Translations under genes and position numbers: made by a program
In this document: positions 1-8,866 of the stretch, piece by piece
Layout: each line of letters opens with the position of its first letter
How positions within the stretch are numbered: the first letter of the stretch is position 1
Notes under the pieces: generated by a model
The model's input: the letters and a program-made list of their open reading frames with translations, nothing else
Databases searched by the model: none
Told to the model about the DNA's origin: nothing
From: Kitasatospora kifunensis
GTDB lineage: Bacteria; Actinomycetota; Actinomycetes; Streptomycetales; Streptomycetaceae
Assembly: GCF_014203855.1 (NCBI RefSeq)
Contig: NZ_JACHJV010000003.1
Span: forward strand, 186,001 to 250,000
DNA: 64,000 nucleotides
Direction: 5' to 3'

Positions 1-699
1 GATGTCCCAGGCGCGGACCCGGTGCTCGGCCCACAGGTCGGTGAACTCCTGGCTGTGCATGACCAGTTCACCGATCAACGCGGCGAGCAGCGGATCGTCG
101 GGGTACCGGCCGACGGCGAGGCGCAGTCTGCCCACCGCGTCTCTGGCCTTCTTCGGCCAGTCCTCGTACAGCTCGCGGGTGTGGGCGTCCCGGAAGACCA
201 GCCGTGCGGTGTTCGGACGTTGGGCCGGGTCCTGCGGGCTCCTGGGATCGAGGTGTCCGGCGAAGAGCGCATGCCCGGTGCGGTTCCACGCCAGTACGTC
301 GCTGCGGCGGCCGAGCACGATGACCGGAGTGTCCCCGAAGGCGTCGATCAGCTGCCGGGTCGTCTCGGTGACGCGCTCTGGTGCCGGCGGCTTGCGGGTT
401 CGGTCGTTGCCGCCTTTCCGCCCGACACCAGCGAGGTCGTGCAGGTGACGGTGTTCGGTCTCGTCCAGGCGAAGTGCCCTGGCGAGCGCGTCCAGTACCT
501 CCGTCGACGCGCCCCGCGACAGCCCCTGCTCCAGCCGTGTGTAGTACGACTCGCTCACCCCGGCCAACTGGGCGAGTTCGTCCCGGCGCAGGCCCGGCAC
601 CCGCCGCCGCTCGTCGAACTCCGGCAACCCGACGTCCGAGGGCTGCAGTTGCGCCCGACGCGTCCTCAGGAACCGTCCCAACTGCGACTTGCTCTTCAT
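1..699 (-). CDS. XRE-family regulator with MmyB-like domain (3' end cut by window)
   Basis: The reading frame begins at an ATG at 699 and runs off the left edge. Residues about 30-60 form a helix-turn-helix: RRDELAQLAGVSESYYTRLEQG is typical of the XRE class (shown here only as RRDELAQLAGVSES). After a linker the frame continues as an MmyB-type ligand-binding domain, with a Trp-rich start and the motif RLVFRDAHTRELYEDW near residues 150-165. Family knowledge: such proteins are DNA-binding regulators with a PAS-like pocket, often next to the oxidoreductase gene they control. The TetX-like gene downstream is on the same strand but has its own divergent TetR, so the target is unknown. The C-terminus is outside the window. 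Confidence 0.85.
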   Translation of the reverse strand, partial: MKSKSQLGRFLRTRRAQLQPSDVGLPEFDERRRVPGLRRDELAQLAGVSESYYTRLEQGLSRGASTEVLDALARALRLDETEHRHLHDLAGVGRKGGNDRTRKPPAPERVTETTRQLIDAFGDTPVIVLGRRSDVLAWNRTGHALFAGHLDPRSPQDPAQRPNTARLVFRDAHTRELYEDWPKKARDAVGRLRLAVGRYPDDPLLAALIGELVMHSQEFTDLWAEHRVRAWDI

Positions 700-830
700 G
701 GGATTGAGTATGGATACGGGCAGCGGCACGTGCCTGCCCCTGTCAGTGCCAGGCAACGCGGCTTGGGCTGCGACAACATCGCCGCCGTCCTGCGCACGCA
801 CGGCCGGGCCGGGGGGCGGGTGGAGTCGGC

Positions 831-1940
831 TCAGCCAGTCGTCGCGGGAACGAGGTGGTCGAGCCCCTGAGCACTGCCCGTCGCGGCCTCGATCGAGCGC
901 GGCAGCATGATGCTCTCGTAGGCGCGGACGGCGTCGTCGACGCTGGATTCGGTGACGAGGGCGTGGGCGAGGTCGGAGCCGTCGAGCATGGCGAGGTTGG
1001 CGCCCAGCCCGACCGGGGGCATCAGGTGCGCGGCGTCGCCGAGCAGCGTGAGGCCGGGAACGTGCTCCCAGGTGTGCGGGGCGGGCAGGACGAACAGGGA
1101 CCGGTTGATGAACCCGCTGTCGCTGTTGCACAGGAGGTAGCGCAGGCTCTCGTCCCAGTCGTCGAACATCCTCAGCAGGTGGGTCCGCACGGCCGGTTGG
1201 TCGCCGAGGTCGATACCGGCGGCCACGTGCCAGTCCTGCGGTGCGCGGAGCGCGATGTAGGCGCGGATGTGGTCGTTGCTGTTGCGCTGGGCGACCAGGG
1301 ACCTGCCGGCGCCTTTCGCCAGCATCGATCCGTTGCCGACCAGCCGCGCGAGGTCGGGGTGGCGGGTGTCGCAGTGGTCGAATCCGGTCTCGACGAAGGT
1401 GACGCCGGTGTAGCGGGGTGCGGCGTGCGACAGGGCCGGGCGGACACGTGACCAGGCGCCGTCGGCGCCGACCACCAGGTCGAAGTCCTCGGCGGTGCCG
1501 TCGCCGAAGAGCAGCCGGCAGGTGCCGTCCGCCAGTGGGGTGACCGAGGTGACGGCGCGGTTCCACCGCACCGTGCCCTCGGTGAGCGAGTCCAGGAGCA
1601 GGCCGCGCAGTTGGCCTCGGTCGATCTCCGGTCGGCCGCCGGCGTCGGAAGGTCCCTGCTGCGCCAGGAGGGCGGCGGTGGCGAAGTCGAGCACGCGCCA
1701 TTCGTCTCCTTCGGGGCGGGCGAGGGTGTGGAATCGGTCGAGGAGCCCGGCCGCGTGCAGGGCGGCCTGGCCGGTGTCGGCGTGCAGGTCGAGCGTGCCG
1801 CCCTGCGGGCGGGCGTCGGCGGATGCCTCGCGTTCGAAGACGGTGGCGGAGCGGCCGTGTTGCTGCAGGACTCGGGCGCAGGTGAGGCCGCCGAGGCCGG
1901 CGCCGACGATGGCGATGCGGGGATCACGAGCAGAGTTCAT
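831..1940 (-). CDS. TetX-like FAD-dependent monooxygenase
   Basis: A 369-residue flavoprotein of the class A aromatic/tetracycline hydroxylase type. The ATG at 1940 is chosen because GAGGAG lies about 7 nt before it and the protein then starts right at the FAD-binding fold: RIAIVGAGLGGLTCARVL, residues about 8-25. DLVVGADGAWSRVRP is the DG motif and TLLGDAAHLMPPVGLGAN the GD motif that contacts FAD ribose. Members hydroxylate phenolic or polyketide substrates with NADPH and O2. The substrate cannot be read from sequence. It is paralogous to the gene at 5065-6198 and divergent from the TetR gene at 2058, which probably controls it. Confidence 0.88.
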   Translation of the reverse strand: MNSARDPRIAIVGAGLGGLTCARVLQQHGRSATVFEREASADARPQGGTLDLHADTGQAALHAAGLLDRFHTLARPEGDEWRVLDFATAALLAQQGPSDAGGRPEIDRGQLRGLLLDSLTEGTVRWNRAVTSVTPLADGTCRLLFGDGTAEDFDLVVGADGAWSRVRPALSHAAPRYTGVTFVETGFDHCDTRHPDLARLVGNGSMLAKGAGRSLVAQRNSNDHIRAYIALRAPQDWHVAAGIDLGDQPAVRTHLLRMFDDWDESLRYLLCNSDSGFINRSLFVLPAPHTWEHVPGLTLLGDAAHLMPPVGLGANLAMLDGSDLAHALVTESSVDDAVRAYESIMLPRSIEAATGSAQGLDHLVPATTG

Positions 1941-2002
1941 GGGAGTGCTCCTCGGGAGTGGGTGAGCCGCCGGGAGGCCCGGCATCACCAAGAAAGCACA
2001 CT

Positions 2003-2015
2003 CGCTAAAAAAGCG
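2003..2015. promoter_or_regulatory. Short inverted repeat in TetX-like/TetR divergent promoter
   Basis: The 117-nt gap between the divergent monooxygenase and TetR genes holds CGCT-AAAAA-AGCG. The arms are only 4 bp, so this is a weak operator candidate. Position between two divergent starts is the main support. Confidence 0.3.
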
Positions 2016-2057
2016 CAATGACTACACTTTCGCAGTCGCTGCACTTCGGGGTATGGT

Positions 2058-2657
2058 GTGCACGTGACCGAACCGACCGGGCGCCGCGAGCGCAAGAAGG
2101 CCCAGACCCGCCAGTCCCTGGCCGACGCCGCACTCGAGCTCTTCCTCGACCGCGGCTACGACCAGGTCGGCGTCAAGGACGTCGCCGACGCCGCCGACGT
2201 CTCGGTGACCACCCTCTTCAAGCACTTCCCCGGCAAGGAAGCCCTGGTCTTCGACCAGGACGACGACCTGGAGGCAGCGCTCGTCGCCGCCGTGCGCGAC
2301 CGCACCCCCGGCACGTCGATCCCGCAGGCGCTGCGCGAGCACATCCTGCTGAAGCAGACCCAGTCCGTCATCCATGCCGCGGACCCGCGGTTCGCCGACT
2401 TCACGCGCCTGGTGCAGGAGACCCCCGCGCTGCGCGACTACGCCCAGCACATGTGGACGCGCCACGAAGCGGCCCTGGCGCGGGCCATCGCCGAGGCCGT
2501 CGGCGCTCCCGGGGACGACGTCAGCTGCGCCGCCCTGGCCCGCTTCGCCCTTGAGGCCCGCGGTCTCATCCTGCGGCACGCCGAACCGCGCCGAGCCGCC
2601 GACGAGGCCTTCGCGCTGCTCGAACGCGGCTGGGCGGCCTCCCACCCGGGCAGCTGA
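2058..2657 (+). CDS. TetR-family transcriptional regulator
   Basis: 199 residues. The N-terminal HTH is clear: QSLADAALELFLDRGYDQVG, then VKDVADAADVSVTTLFKHFPGKEAL (residues about 17-60), where the recognition helix ends in the usual F-x-H-F-P-x-K-E. The C-terminal part is the ligand-binding domain. GTG at 2058 is used; a second GTG six bases later is also possible. It is divergent from the TetX-like gene at 831-1940, the classical arrangement for a ligand-responsive repressor of a monooxygenase. The ligand is unknown. Confidence 0.88.
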   Translation: MHVTEPTGRRERKKAQTRQSLADAALELFLDRGYDQVGVKDVADAADVSVTTLFKHFPGKEALVFDQDDDLEAALVAAVRDRTPGTSIPQALREHILLKQTQSVIHAADPRFADFTRLVQETPALRDYAQHMWTRHEAALARAIAEAVGAPGDDVSCAALARFALEARGLILRHAEPRRAADEAFALLERGWAASHPGS

Positions 2658-2832
2658 CCTGGCCTGTACGGGGCCCCGGTGTGCGCGGACGCGATGCGCG
2701 CTCCCGGGAGCGTCAGCATGACCGGCCGTCAGGTCGGTGCTGCGGAGAGGCGTTCCAGGGTGACCGCTGCCTCCGTTCACGGCGACGCGACGGCGGTGGC
2801 CTTGGGCCAGCTGGCCCAGCTGGCCCAGCACG

Positions 2833-3381
2833 GAAAGCAGGGTCTCGCGCTCGTCGGCCTTGGCGCCGGTCAGCGCGAAGGCGACGGGAAGACCGTACAG
2901 GGTGCACACCAGATGCAGCCGCAGTCCCCAGAAATAGCGGCTGTGGCTGGCGCAGTACCCGTGCTGTGCCCAGCCGGCCAGGTCGGAGCGTTTGACGGTC
3001 TCGCGGGATGGGCCGCACTCGATCGGGGTGGAGTCCACGATCCACACGTCGTCGCTCCACAGTGTGGTGTCGACTGCCAGAGTGCGGGTGACGCGTCGAA
3101 TGAGCTCGGCGGCCTTGCGCAGCCGCTTGTTGTAGCCGGGCTGCTTCGGCAGGTAGGGGGAACAGGTACTGCAGGTGGGTGTGGGCGTGGCACAGCCACC
3201 GGGCCTCGGAGGTGAAGCCGAGCATGGCCTGCATCATCGCCAGGGTCACCAGCTCCGCGTCGCTGAGCTGCGGCGATATGCCCACGGCTGGACGCCAGGG
3301 GGCGAGCTGCGGCGAATCCTTCAGCAAGTCGTCGGTCTTGACGTGAAGTGCGGTCGCGAGGGAGTCCAAGTCAGTCTTCAC
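2833..3381 (-). pseudogene. IS982-family transposase remnant
   Basis: Starts like an IS982 transposase at the GTG at 3381 (KTDLDSLATALHVKTDDLL) and is intact to about residue 75. A frameshift near LQYLFPLP moves the reading into the next frame, where DDVWIVDSTPIECGPSR (the first DDE Asp region), SRYFWGLRLHLVCTL and GAKADERETLLSVL follow. The sequence then diverges near 2833, so the C-terminal half with the later catalytic residues is missing. Both a frameshift and a 3' deletion make it inactive. It lies just after the TetR gene. Confidence 0.8.
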
Positions 3382-3447
3382 ACACGGACATTGGGCTCCC
3401 TCGTTCTGCTTTGCTGTCGAACGGGCGCGGTTGGCACCGGTTGGTAG

Positions 3448-4173
3448 TCAAGCGCGGCGAGCGCGGATGACGAGGAACGGGGGCAACCCGGCCCTCTGTG
3501 GTTGCTGAGCCGCCACCTGGACGGTTGGGGCTGGTTCGGTGACGGCTTCCAGGAGGAAGCCGTGCCGCAGCAATGCGGTCAGGTATGTGGACAGCGTCCG
3601 GTGCTGGTTGCCGGCCCGGCGGACGGCCTGGGGGTTGTCCGAGCGCCAGAAGCCTTCGGCGAGGTAGTGCCCGACCACCCGGCGGATGGCACCGTCGGTG
3701 ACCTGTGTCCAAGTCGCGTCGGGCGCTTCAAAACAGGGGTGGGGGATGCTGAAAGCGAGCGAGCCCCGGGCCTTCAGCACCCGCCGTACAGCAGCGAGCG
3801 CGGCATCGAGGTCGGGCACGTGGTTCAGGGACAGCCCAGCAGTCACCCAGTGAACCGAGTCGTCGGCGACTGTGCCAAGTACGCATCCGTCGTCGACGGT
3901 GTAGACCACCGTGCCGGGCCCGACTGTCCCAGCGCTCCGCGCGTGTTCGATCAAGCGCAGCGACGGATCGATACCCACGACAGAAGCCCCACGGGCGGCC
4001 ACCGCACGGGTGATGAGCCCCTCGCCACACCCGAGATCAAGGACATGATGGCCACTCAGCGCGTCAGGAAGGTGGTCGAGTAGAACGTCACGATTGAAGT
4101 CGTTCAGAGCGGAGCCAGCCCGCAGGAGTTCCGCATACCAGTCGGCGATGGTGTCCCAGGAATCAGTCATCAA
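3448..4173 (-). CDS. Class I SAM-dependent methyltransferase
   Basis: 241 residues, UbiE/SmtA-like. VLDLGCGEGLITRAVAARG (residues about 44-62) is the glycine-rich SAM loop, GIDPSLRLIEHAR the acidic post-strand-2 motif, and the middle region ends in SIPHPCFEAPDATW. The Met pair at 4173 and 4170 both serve as possible starts. The family methylates small molecules; nothing here shows the acceptor. It stands alone between an IS remnant and a TetR gene on the same strand. Confidence 0.85.
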   Translation of the reverse strand: MMTDSWDTIADWYAELLRAGSALNDFNRDVLLDHLPDALSGHHVLDLGCGEGLITRAVAARGASVVGIDPSLRLIEHARSAGTVGPGTVVYTVDDGCVLGTVADDSVHWVTAGLSLNHVPDLDAALAAVRRVLKARGSLAFSIPHPCFEAPDATWTQVTDGAIRRVVGHYLAEGFWRSDNPQAVRRAGNQHRTLSTYLTALLRHGFLLEAVTEPAPTVQVAAQQPQRAGLPPFLVIRARRA

Positions 4174-4267
4174 AGCCAGAACGCTACCCGGTCTCTCTCG
4201 GATGCCTCTACCGATTTTCCTTCCGGCTCGTCCCTTGGAATCAGTCGTCTAGCGCAGGGCTGCTGGT

Positions 4268-4954
4268 CTAGCGCAGCGCTGCGATACCGGCCAGGAAGAT
4301 GTCGATGCCGGCGAGGAACTGTTGGCGGTCGTCGTGCTCGCGCAACTGCGTTGTCGCCGCGTGCACGAACGGGTACTGGGCGGGGTCCAGCTGCGCCCAC
4401 TGTGCGGCGGCATTGTCCAGGAAGGCGGCTCGGTCAATGTCGCTGTCGGCACGGCGCCGGGCGTTCTCGGCGTTCTGCCCGGCGACGCCCATGACGTAGT
4501 TCACGAGCGCGCCGGCCGCGTCGAAGCGCGCCGGCTCGGGGACGGCGAGTGCGTTCAGCAGCCTGCCGATGCTCTCGTAGAAGTCCAGCATCGCGGGCCG
4601 CCACGGCTGCCGGGAGAGTTCGGCGCCGACCCAGGGGTGCGCGTCGATCGCGTCGAACAGGCCCAGTGCGAGGCGACGCAGGGCTTCTTGCGGGTCCGTA
4701 TCGCTGACCACGCCGGCCAGTACGCGGGTGACGATGTCGTCGGTGGCCGCCGCGAGCAGGTCGCCCTTGTCCGCGACGTGGTGGTAGATCGCCCCATAGC
4801 CCGTACTCAGGCGCACGGTGAGTGCGCGCAGCGTCAGCGCGGACTGGCCACCGCCATCCAGAAGCTCGGTCGCGGCCTGGATGATCACTTCCCTGGACAG
4901 GCCGTCCGTGCGCCGTGGGGCCCGCGGCGATCCCTGCGAAGTCCTCTTCACCAT
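4268..4954 (-). CDS. TetR-family regulator, divergent from TetX-like gene
   Basis: 228 residues from the ATG at 4954. A longer frame exists upstream but would cover the operator palindromes. The HTH is REVIIQAATELLDGG followed by TLRALTVRLSTGYGAIYHHV (residues about 22-60). The C-terminal region resembles the TetR_C domain of tetracycline-type repressors. It faces the TetX-like gene at 5065, and two matching 15-bp palindromic sites lie between them, which strongly suggests that it represses both genes. Confidence 0.87.
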   Translation of the reverse strand: MVKRTSQGSPRAPRRTDGLSREVIIQAATELLDGGGQSALTLRALTVRLSTGYGAIYHHVADKGDLLAAATDDIVTRVLAGVVSDTDPQEALRRLALGLFDAIDAHPWVGAELSRQPWRPAMLDFYESIGRLLNALAVPEPARFDAAGALVNYVMGVAGQNAENARRRADSDIDRAAFLDNAAAQWAQLDPAQYPFVHAATTQLREHDDRQQFLAGIDIFLAGIAALR

Positions 4955-4974
4955 GGTCCTCAGTGTCGCACGTA

Positions 4975-5021
4975 TGGATCGCCGATCCAAAGTCGTGCTA
5001 GCTTTTTGGAGTGGCGATCCA
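4975..5021. promoter_or_regulatory. Two-site TetR operator
   Basis: 4975-4989 is TGGATCGCCGATCCA, a perfect palindrome around one central base. 5007-5021 is TGGAGTGGCGATCCA, identical at 12 of 15 positions and with an intact right half-site. The start-to-start spacing is 32 bp (about three helical turns). Both lie between the divergent TetR start (4954) and monooxygenase start (5065), as expected for the operator of this TetR. Confidence 0.75.
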
Positions 5022-5064
5022 ACGCGCATCCGGTGCGGATCGAGCGAGCTTGTGGGGGAAGACC

Positions 5065-6198
5065 ATGACGACACCGGTCACGATCATCGGAGCAGGCCTG
5101 GGCGGTCTGGCATTGGCCCGCGTGCTGCACGTGCACGGCATCCCGGCCACGGTCTACGAGGCGGAGCCCTCACCCGACGCGCGCCGTCAGGGCGGGCTGC
5201 TCGACATCCACCCCTGGAACGGCCAACTGGCTCTTCAGGCTGCCGGACTGACCGAAGGGTTCCGCGAACTCATCCTGCCCGGCCGCGAGGCCTACCGGGT
5301 CCTGGACCGCCTGGGGACCGTACTGCTCGACCTTCCCGACGACGGAACCGGCCAGCGCCCCGAGGTGCCGCGCGGCGAGCTGCGGCAGCTGCTGCTCGAC
5401 TCACTCCCCACCGGCACCGTCCGGTGGGGCCACAAGGTCACCGGCGTCAAGGCCCTCGGCGAGAGCCGCCACGAGGTCGGCTTCGCCGACGGCACCACCG
5501 TCGTCGCGAGCCTGCTCGTCGGCGCCGACGGCGCGTGGTCGCGCGTGCGCCCGCTGCTGTCCGAGGCCACCCCGGAGTACTTCGGTACCTGCAGCGTGGA
5601 GACGTTCCTGTTCGACGCCGACACCCGCCACCGCGCCTGTGCGGAAGCCGTCGGCGCCGGATCGCTGTTCGCGCTCGCACCGGGCAGGGGCCTGCTGGCC
5701 CACCGCGAGGGCGGCGCAACCGTGCACGTCTACGCGCAGTTGAGGAAGCCCCAGGACTGGCTCGCCGACCTCGACGCCGCCGATGCCACGGCCCTGACCG
5801 CGCAGGTCGCCAAGGAGTACGACGGCTGGGCCCCTGAACTCACCGCCCTGATCACCGACAGCGACACCCCGCCGGTCCTGCGCCGCATCTTCACGCTGCC
5901 GGCCGGGCACCGCTGGGACCGTGTGCCGGGGGTGACCCTGCTCGGCGACGCGGCCCACCTCAGGGCGCCGAACGGTGAAGGCGCCAACCTGGCCCTGCAG
6001 GACGGCGCCGAGCTCGCCCAGGCCCTGGCCGCGCACCCGAATGACGTGGAGGCCGCGCTCGCCGAGCACGAGCGGAGCATGTTCACCCGCGCCGCCGCCG
6101 TGGAAGCAGGGGACGACAACATGTACACGATCATGATCAACGACGACGCGCCCCACAGCACGCTCGCCCTGATGACCGCAGCCGCGCAGGACTCATGA
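5065..6198 (+). CDS. TetX-like FAD-dependent monooxygenase
   Basis: 377 residues from the ATG at 5065, preceded by GGGGGAAG. VTIIGAGLGGLALARVL is the FAD dinucleotide fold (residues about 5-21), LLVGADGAWSRVRP the DG motif, and TLLGDAAHLRAPNGEGAN the GD motif. It is a clear paralogue of 831-1940 (same start fold, QGG-LD-H motif and GADGAWSRVRP). Family members hydroxylate aromatic or tetracycline-like compounds with NADPH, some giving resistance. Whether this one does cannot be told. Control is probably by the divergent TetR through the twin palindromes. Confidence 0.88.
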   Translation: MTTPVTIIGAGLGGLALARVLHVHGIPATVYEAEPSPDARRQGGLLDIHPWNGQLALQAAGLTEGFRELILPGREAYRVLDRLGTVLLDLPDDGTGQRPEVPRGELRQLLLDSLPTGTVRWGHKVTGVKALGESRHEVGFADGTTVVASLLVGADGAWSRVRPLLSEATPEYFGTCSVETFLFDADTRHRACAEAVGAGSLFALAPGRGLLAHREGGATVHVYAQLRKPQDWLADLDAADATALTAQVAKEYDGWAPELTALITDSDTPPVLRRIFTLPAGHRWDRVPGVTLLGDAAHLRAPNGEGANLALQDGAELAQALAAHPNDVEAALAEHERSMFTRAAAVEAGDDNMYTIMINDDAPHSTLALMTAAAQDS

Positions 6199-6260
6199 CC
6201 CACGGAACTGCGCGGCGCGACCACCGATGATCACCTCACAGTTGGGCTTCTCCGCTTCCG

Positions 6261-8051
6261 TCACATGTCCAGGACGACATCAGTGGTGGGGCGCGCGCAG
6301 CAGACGAGTAGCCGCCCAGGCCGCGGAGGGTCGAGGGGATCAGGCCGGTAGACGGCCTCGCCGGAGAGGATCGTGGTGACACAGGTGTGGCAGACGCCGG
6401 TGCGGCAGGACCATCGCGTCGGTACGTCGCATGCCTCGGCCAGTTCGAGCAGGGACGGTGCGGTGGCCTCGTTCCATGGCACCGCCAGGCCGCTGCGGGC
6501 GAAGGTGACCAGCGGGCCGGTGCCCGGTTCGCCCACGGGCGGGTGCGGTGGGACCTGAACAGCCGGGGTCAGTCCCGGGTTGATCGAGGCGAGCGTGCCG
6601 AAGGGCTCGGTGTGGATCGAGGTCCGGTCGATGCCGAGGTCAACCAGCGCCTCGGTGACGCTCGTCATGAACTGCTCCGGACCGCAGACGTAGGCGCAGG
6701 CGTCCGGTGGCAGGCCGAGGCCCGCGAGGGTCTGGGGCGAGAGGCGGGCGTGGGTCACCCTGGCGGGCAGTGTCTGCGGGGCAGCAGTGTCGGGGGCAGC
6801 AGTGTCGGGGGCGGTGTGGAAGACGAACTCGTGTGCGCGGTGCAGTGTGCCGAGTAGGGCGTGGGTCTCCTGAGCGAACGCCTGCTGCTCGGCGTTGCGG
6901 GCCGTGTGCAGCCACCAGATGTCGCGTTCGCTGCGTTCGGCGGCGAGCTCGTGGAGCATCGCGAGCACGGGCGTGATGCCGACTCCTGCCGAGATGAGCA
7001 GCACCGGCTCGTTGCCGGGGGCGAGCACGAACTCGCCGCGTGGCGCTGCGGCGTCGATGCGCGCGCCCGCGTGGATCTTGGTGTGCAGGTACCCGCTGAC
7101 CAGGCCCTCTCGTTTGACGCTGATGCGGTAGGCGCGACTTCCGGGCGGTGACGAGAGTGAGTAGCTGCGGATCGGTGGCGGGTCGCCGGCCTGCGGGATG
7201 CGCACCGTGAGGTACTGGCCCGGCAGTGCGGCTGGCAGCGCGGCACCGTCCTGGGCGACGAGGCTGATGGATGTGATCGTTGAGCTTTCGGGGACGACGG
7301 CCTCGACGCGCAGTGGGCGGAACCCGTTCCAGCCCGGCTCGGTCCCGATCGCCTGAGCGGCTGTTCGGGCATCGGATTGGACCGACTCGTGCAGCAGGTC
7401 TTGGAAGGACTGGCGCCAGCCGGGGCTGAGTGCCGGGATGTCGACGGCGGCCTCCAGCTTGTCGCGGTCCGTGCCCGGTAGGTAGAGCAGCGCGTCGATC
7501 TCGGCGACGGTGAGTTCGTGCCGTCCGCGCCTGGTGCGGACGATCTCGTCGCCGGCGCGCACCAGGCCCTCGGTGATCACCCTCAGATAGAAGCCGGGGC
7601 GACCGTGCTGTACCAGCAGGGAAGGCAGCTCTGGCGTGTCGAGTCGCAGGCCCAGCCGGTAACAGGTCACGCGCGGCTGGGTGACTTCGAACTCGGCCTG
7701 CCCGATCCGGTAGCGGTCGCCGATGCACACCTCGGCGTCGGCCAGCCCTTCGACGGTGAAGTTCTCGCCGAACGCGCCGAATCCGAAGTCCTGTGCTGAG
7801 TCGGCGGGCGCGGATCCGTCGCGGCCGAGGTGGGTTCGCCAGTAGGCGAGGGAGTCCGCCTGGTACACCAGCACGGCGCGCTGCTCGCCTCCGTGACCGG
7901 TCAGGTCGCCCTGACCGTCGCCCTCGAGGTTGAGCCTGCGGGCCATGACCGGCCCGGCGACCGGGGTCTTCCAGATGCCCGTGTGCACGGTTCTCCCGTG
8001 CCAGGACACGTCTTTGGGCATGCCGACGTTGACCGAGAGGAGGCGTGCCAT
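6261..8051 (-). CDS. MOSC - ferredoxin reductase - 2Fe-2S ferredoxin fusion
   Basis: 596 residues with three domains. Residues 1 to about 225 are a YiiM-like MOSC domain: MARLLSVNVGMPKDVSW, GHGGEQRAVLVY, FGENFTVEG, and QPRVTCYRLGLRL with the conserved Cys. About 240-480 is an FNR-type reductase with the flavin-binding RSYSLSS and the NAD-binding LLISAGVGITPVLAML. About 510-596 is a plant-type ferredoxin with CRTGVCHTC and a later Cys in LLVCCARP, four ligands for one 2Fe-2S cluster. Known for the family: MOSC domains handle molybdenum cofactor or reduce N-hydroxylated compounds, fed by such electron-transfer modules. The fusion supplies its own electron chain. A 15-bp in-frame tandem duplication (6781-6810) encodes PDTAAPDTAA. 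Confidence 0.88.
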   Translation of the reverse strand: MARLLSVNVGMPKDVSWHGRTVHTGIWKTPVAGPVMARRLNLEGDGQGDLTGHGGEQRAVLVYQADSLAYWRTHLGRDGSAPADSAQDFGFGAFGENFTVEGLADAEVCIGDRYRIGQAEFEVTQPRVTCYRLGLRLDTPELPSLLVQHGRPGFYLRVITEGLVRAGDEIVRTRRGRHELTVAEIDALLYLPGTDRDKLEAAVDIPALSPGWRQSFQDLLHESVQSDARTAAQAIGTEPGWNGFRPLRVEAVVPESSTITSISLVAQDGAALPAALPGQYLTVRIPQAGDPPPIRSYSLSSPPGSRAYRISVKREGLVSGYLHTKIHAGARIDAAAPRGEFVLAPGNEPVLLISAGVGITPVLAMLHELAAERSERDIWWLHTARNAEQQAFAQETHALLGTLHRAHEFVFHTAPDTAAPDTAAPQTLPARVTHARLSPQTLAGLGLPPDACAYVCGPEQFMTSVTEALVDLGIDRTSIHTEPFGTLASINPGLTPAVQVPPHPPVGEPGTGPLVTFARSGLAVPWNEATAPSLLELAEACDVPTRWSCRTGVCHTCVTTILSGEAVYRPDPLDPPRPGRLLVCCARPTTDVVLDM

Positions 8052-8084
8052 GGTCTGTCAGCTCCTTCTGTGGTCGGGGCCGGC

Positions 8085-8141
8085 TCAGGTGAGCGGTTCG
8101 CCGCCACCGACGCGCAACGTGACGCCGGTCAGGAACGGGTG
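8085..8141 (-). pseudogene. SDR oxidoreductase 3'-end remnant
   Basis: Reading the minus strand gives FLTGVTLRVGGGEPLT and a stop at 8085-8087. This is the standard C-terminus of short-chain dehydrogenases (FxTGxxLxVDGG...). A stop lies just upstream in the same frame and the rest of the enzyme is absent, so only about 18 codons survive. Confidence 0.55.
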
Positions 8142-8232
8142 CTACTTGTCACCTGTGGTCGGTGCTCAGCAAGGCCCGCCCTGCCTGGGCCGAACACGCC
8201 ACCAGATCGGGAGCGGGGGCTCGGGCGGGTGG

Positions 8233-8457
8233 TCAGGCCGGGTGGTGGTCAGGGACGGCGTTCAGCTCGATACCGTGTTCGAGCAGGGCCTTCATCGCGC
8301 ACAGCGCGGTGGTGAAGCCGCCGACGGTGTCGTTCACCCAGCGGACGGTGTCGTCCCCCGAACCCTGGAAGCCGGTCTCGGTGGCCTCGACGAAGGTGAC
8401 CTGTGCCGTGCGCGGCAGGGGCGTGGGTGAGGTGTCGGTTCTCCATAGACATGATCA
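8233..8457 (-). pseudogene. SRPBCC-family protein remnant
   Basis: The frame ending at 8233 reads RWVNDTVGGFTTALCAMKALLEHGIELNAV (in part), the C-terminal helix of SRPBCC/AHSA1-type proteins, with VTFVEATETGF before it. An ATG near 8457 with a good ribosome site opens in a different frame, so the N-terminus is missing or frameshifted. It follows the ArsR gene of the intact SRPBCC-ArsR operon on the same strand and is probably a decayed relative of that SRPBCC gene. Confidence 0.55.
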
Positions 8458-8494
8458 TGCTCCTCCGTGGAGTCGCGCCGGTGGACGTGCCCCG

Positions 8495-8866
8495 TTACGG
8501 CTTGTCCAGCCGGCTTTGCGAGTCCCGCTCCGCTGCCTCGGCGATGTGCTTGATGTGCGCCAGCCGCCGGTCCCAGTCGGCGGCGAGCGAGGCCATCCAC
8601 TGCGCCGTCGCGTCGAGCGCCGCGGGCCGCACCGTATAGCGCACCTCGCGCCCGATACGACCGCAGGTCACCAGCCCGGCGGTGTCCAGGACGGAGAGGT
8701 GTTTGACCACGGCCTGGCGCGAGACGGGAAGGTGTCGGGCGAGCGTCGTCGCGGTGGCCTCGCCCTGCGCGGCGAGCAGTTCGAGCAGCCGGCGTCGCGT
8801 CGGGTCGGCCAGAGCCGCGAGGACGGTGTCGACCGCCTCGATGGCGCCGCGGGGTTCGTCGGTCAC
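8495..8866 (-). CDS. ArsR-family regulator
   Basis: 123 residues. A winged helix covers residues about 15-90: LADPTRRRLLELLAAQGEAT, then LARHLPVSRQAVVKHLSVLDTAGLV, the ArsR recognition helix. No metal-binding Cys/His cluster is visible; the single Cys in LVTCGRIGREV is not a known sensor pattern. The GTG start overlaps the stop of the SRPBCC gene by 4 nt (GTGA), so the two are translated together. ArsR + SRPBCC pairs of this kind are common in actinobacteria and usually autoregulatory. Confidence 0.87.
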   Translation of the reverse strand: MTDEPRGAIEAVDTVLAALADPTRRRLLELLAAQGEATATTLARHLPVSRQAVVKHLSVLDTAGLVTCGRIGREVRYTVRPAALDATAQWMASLAADWDRRLAHIKHIAEAAERDSQSRLDKP

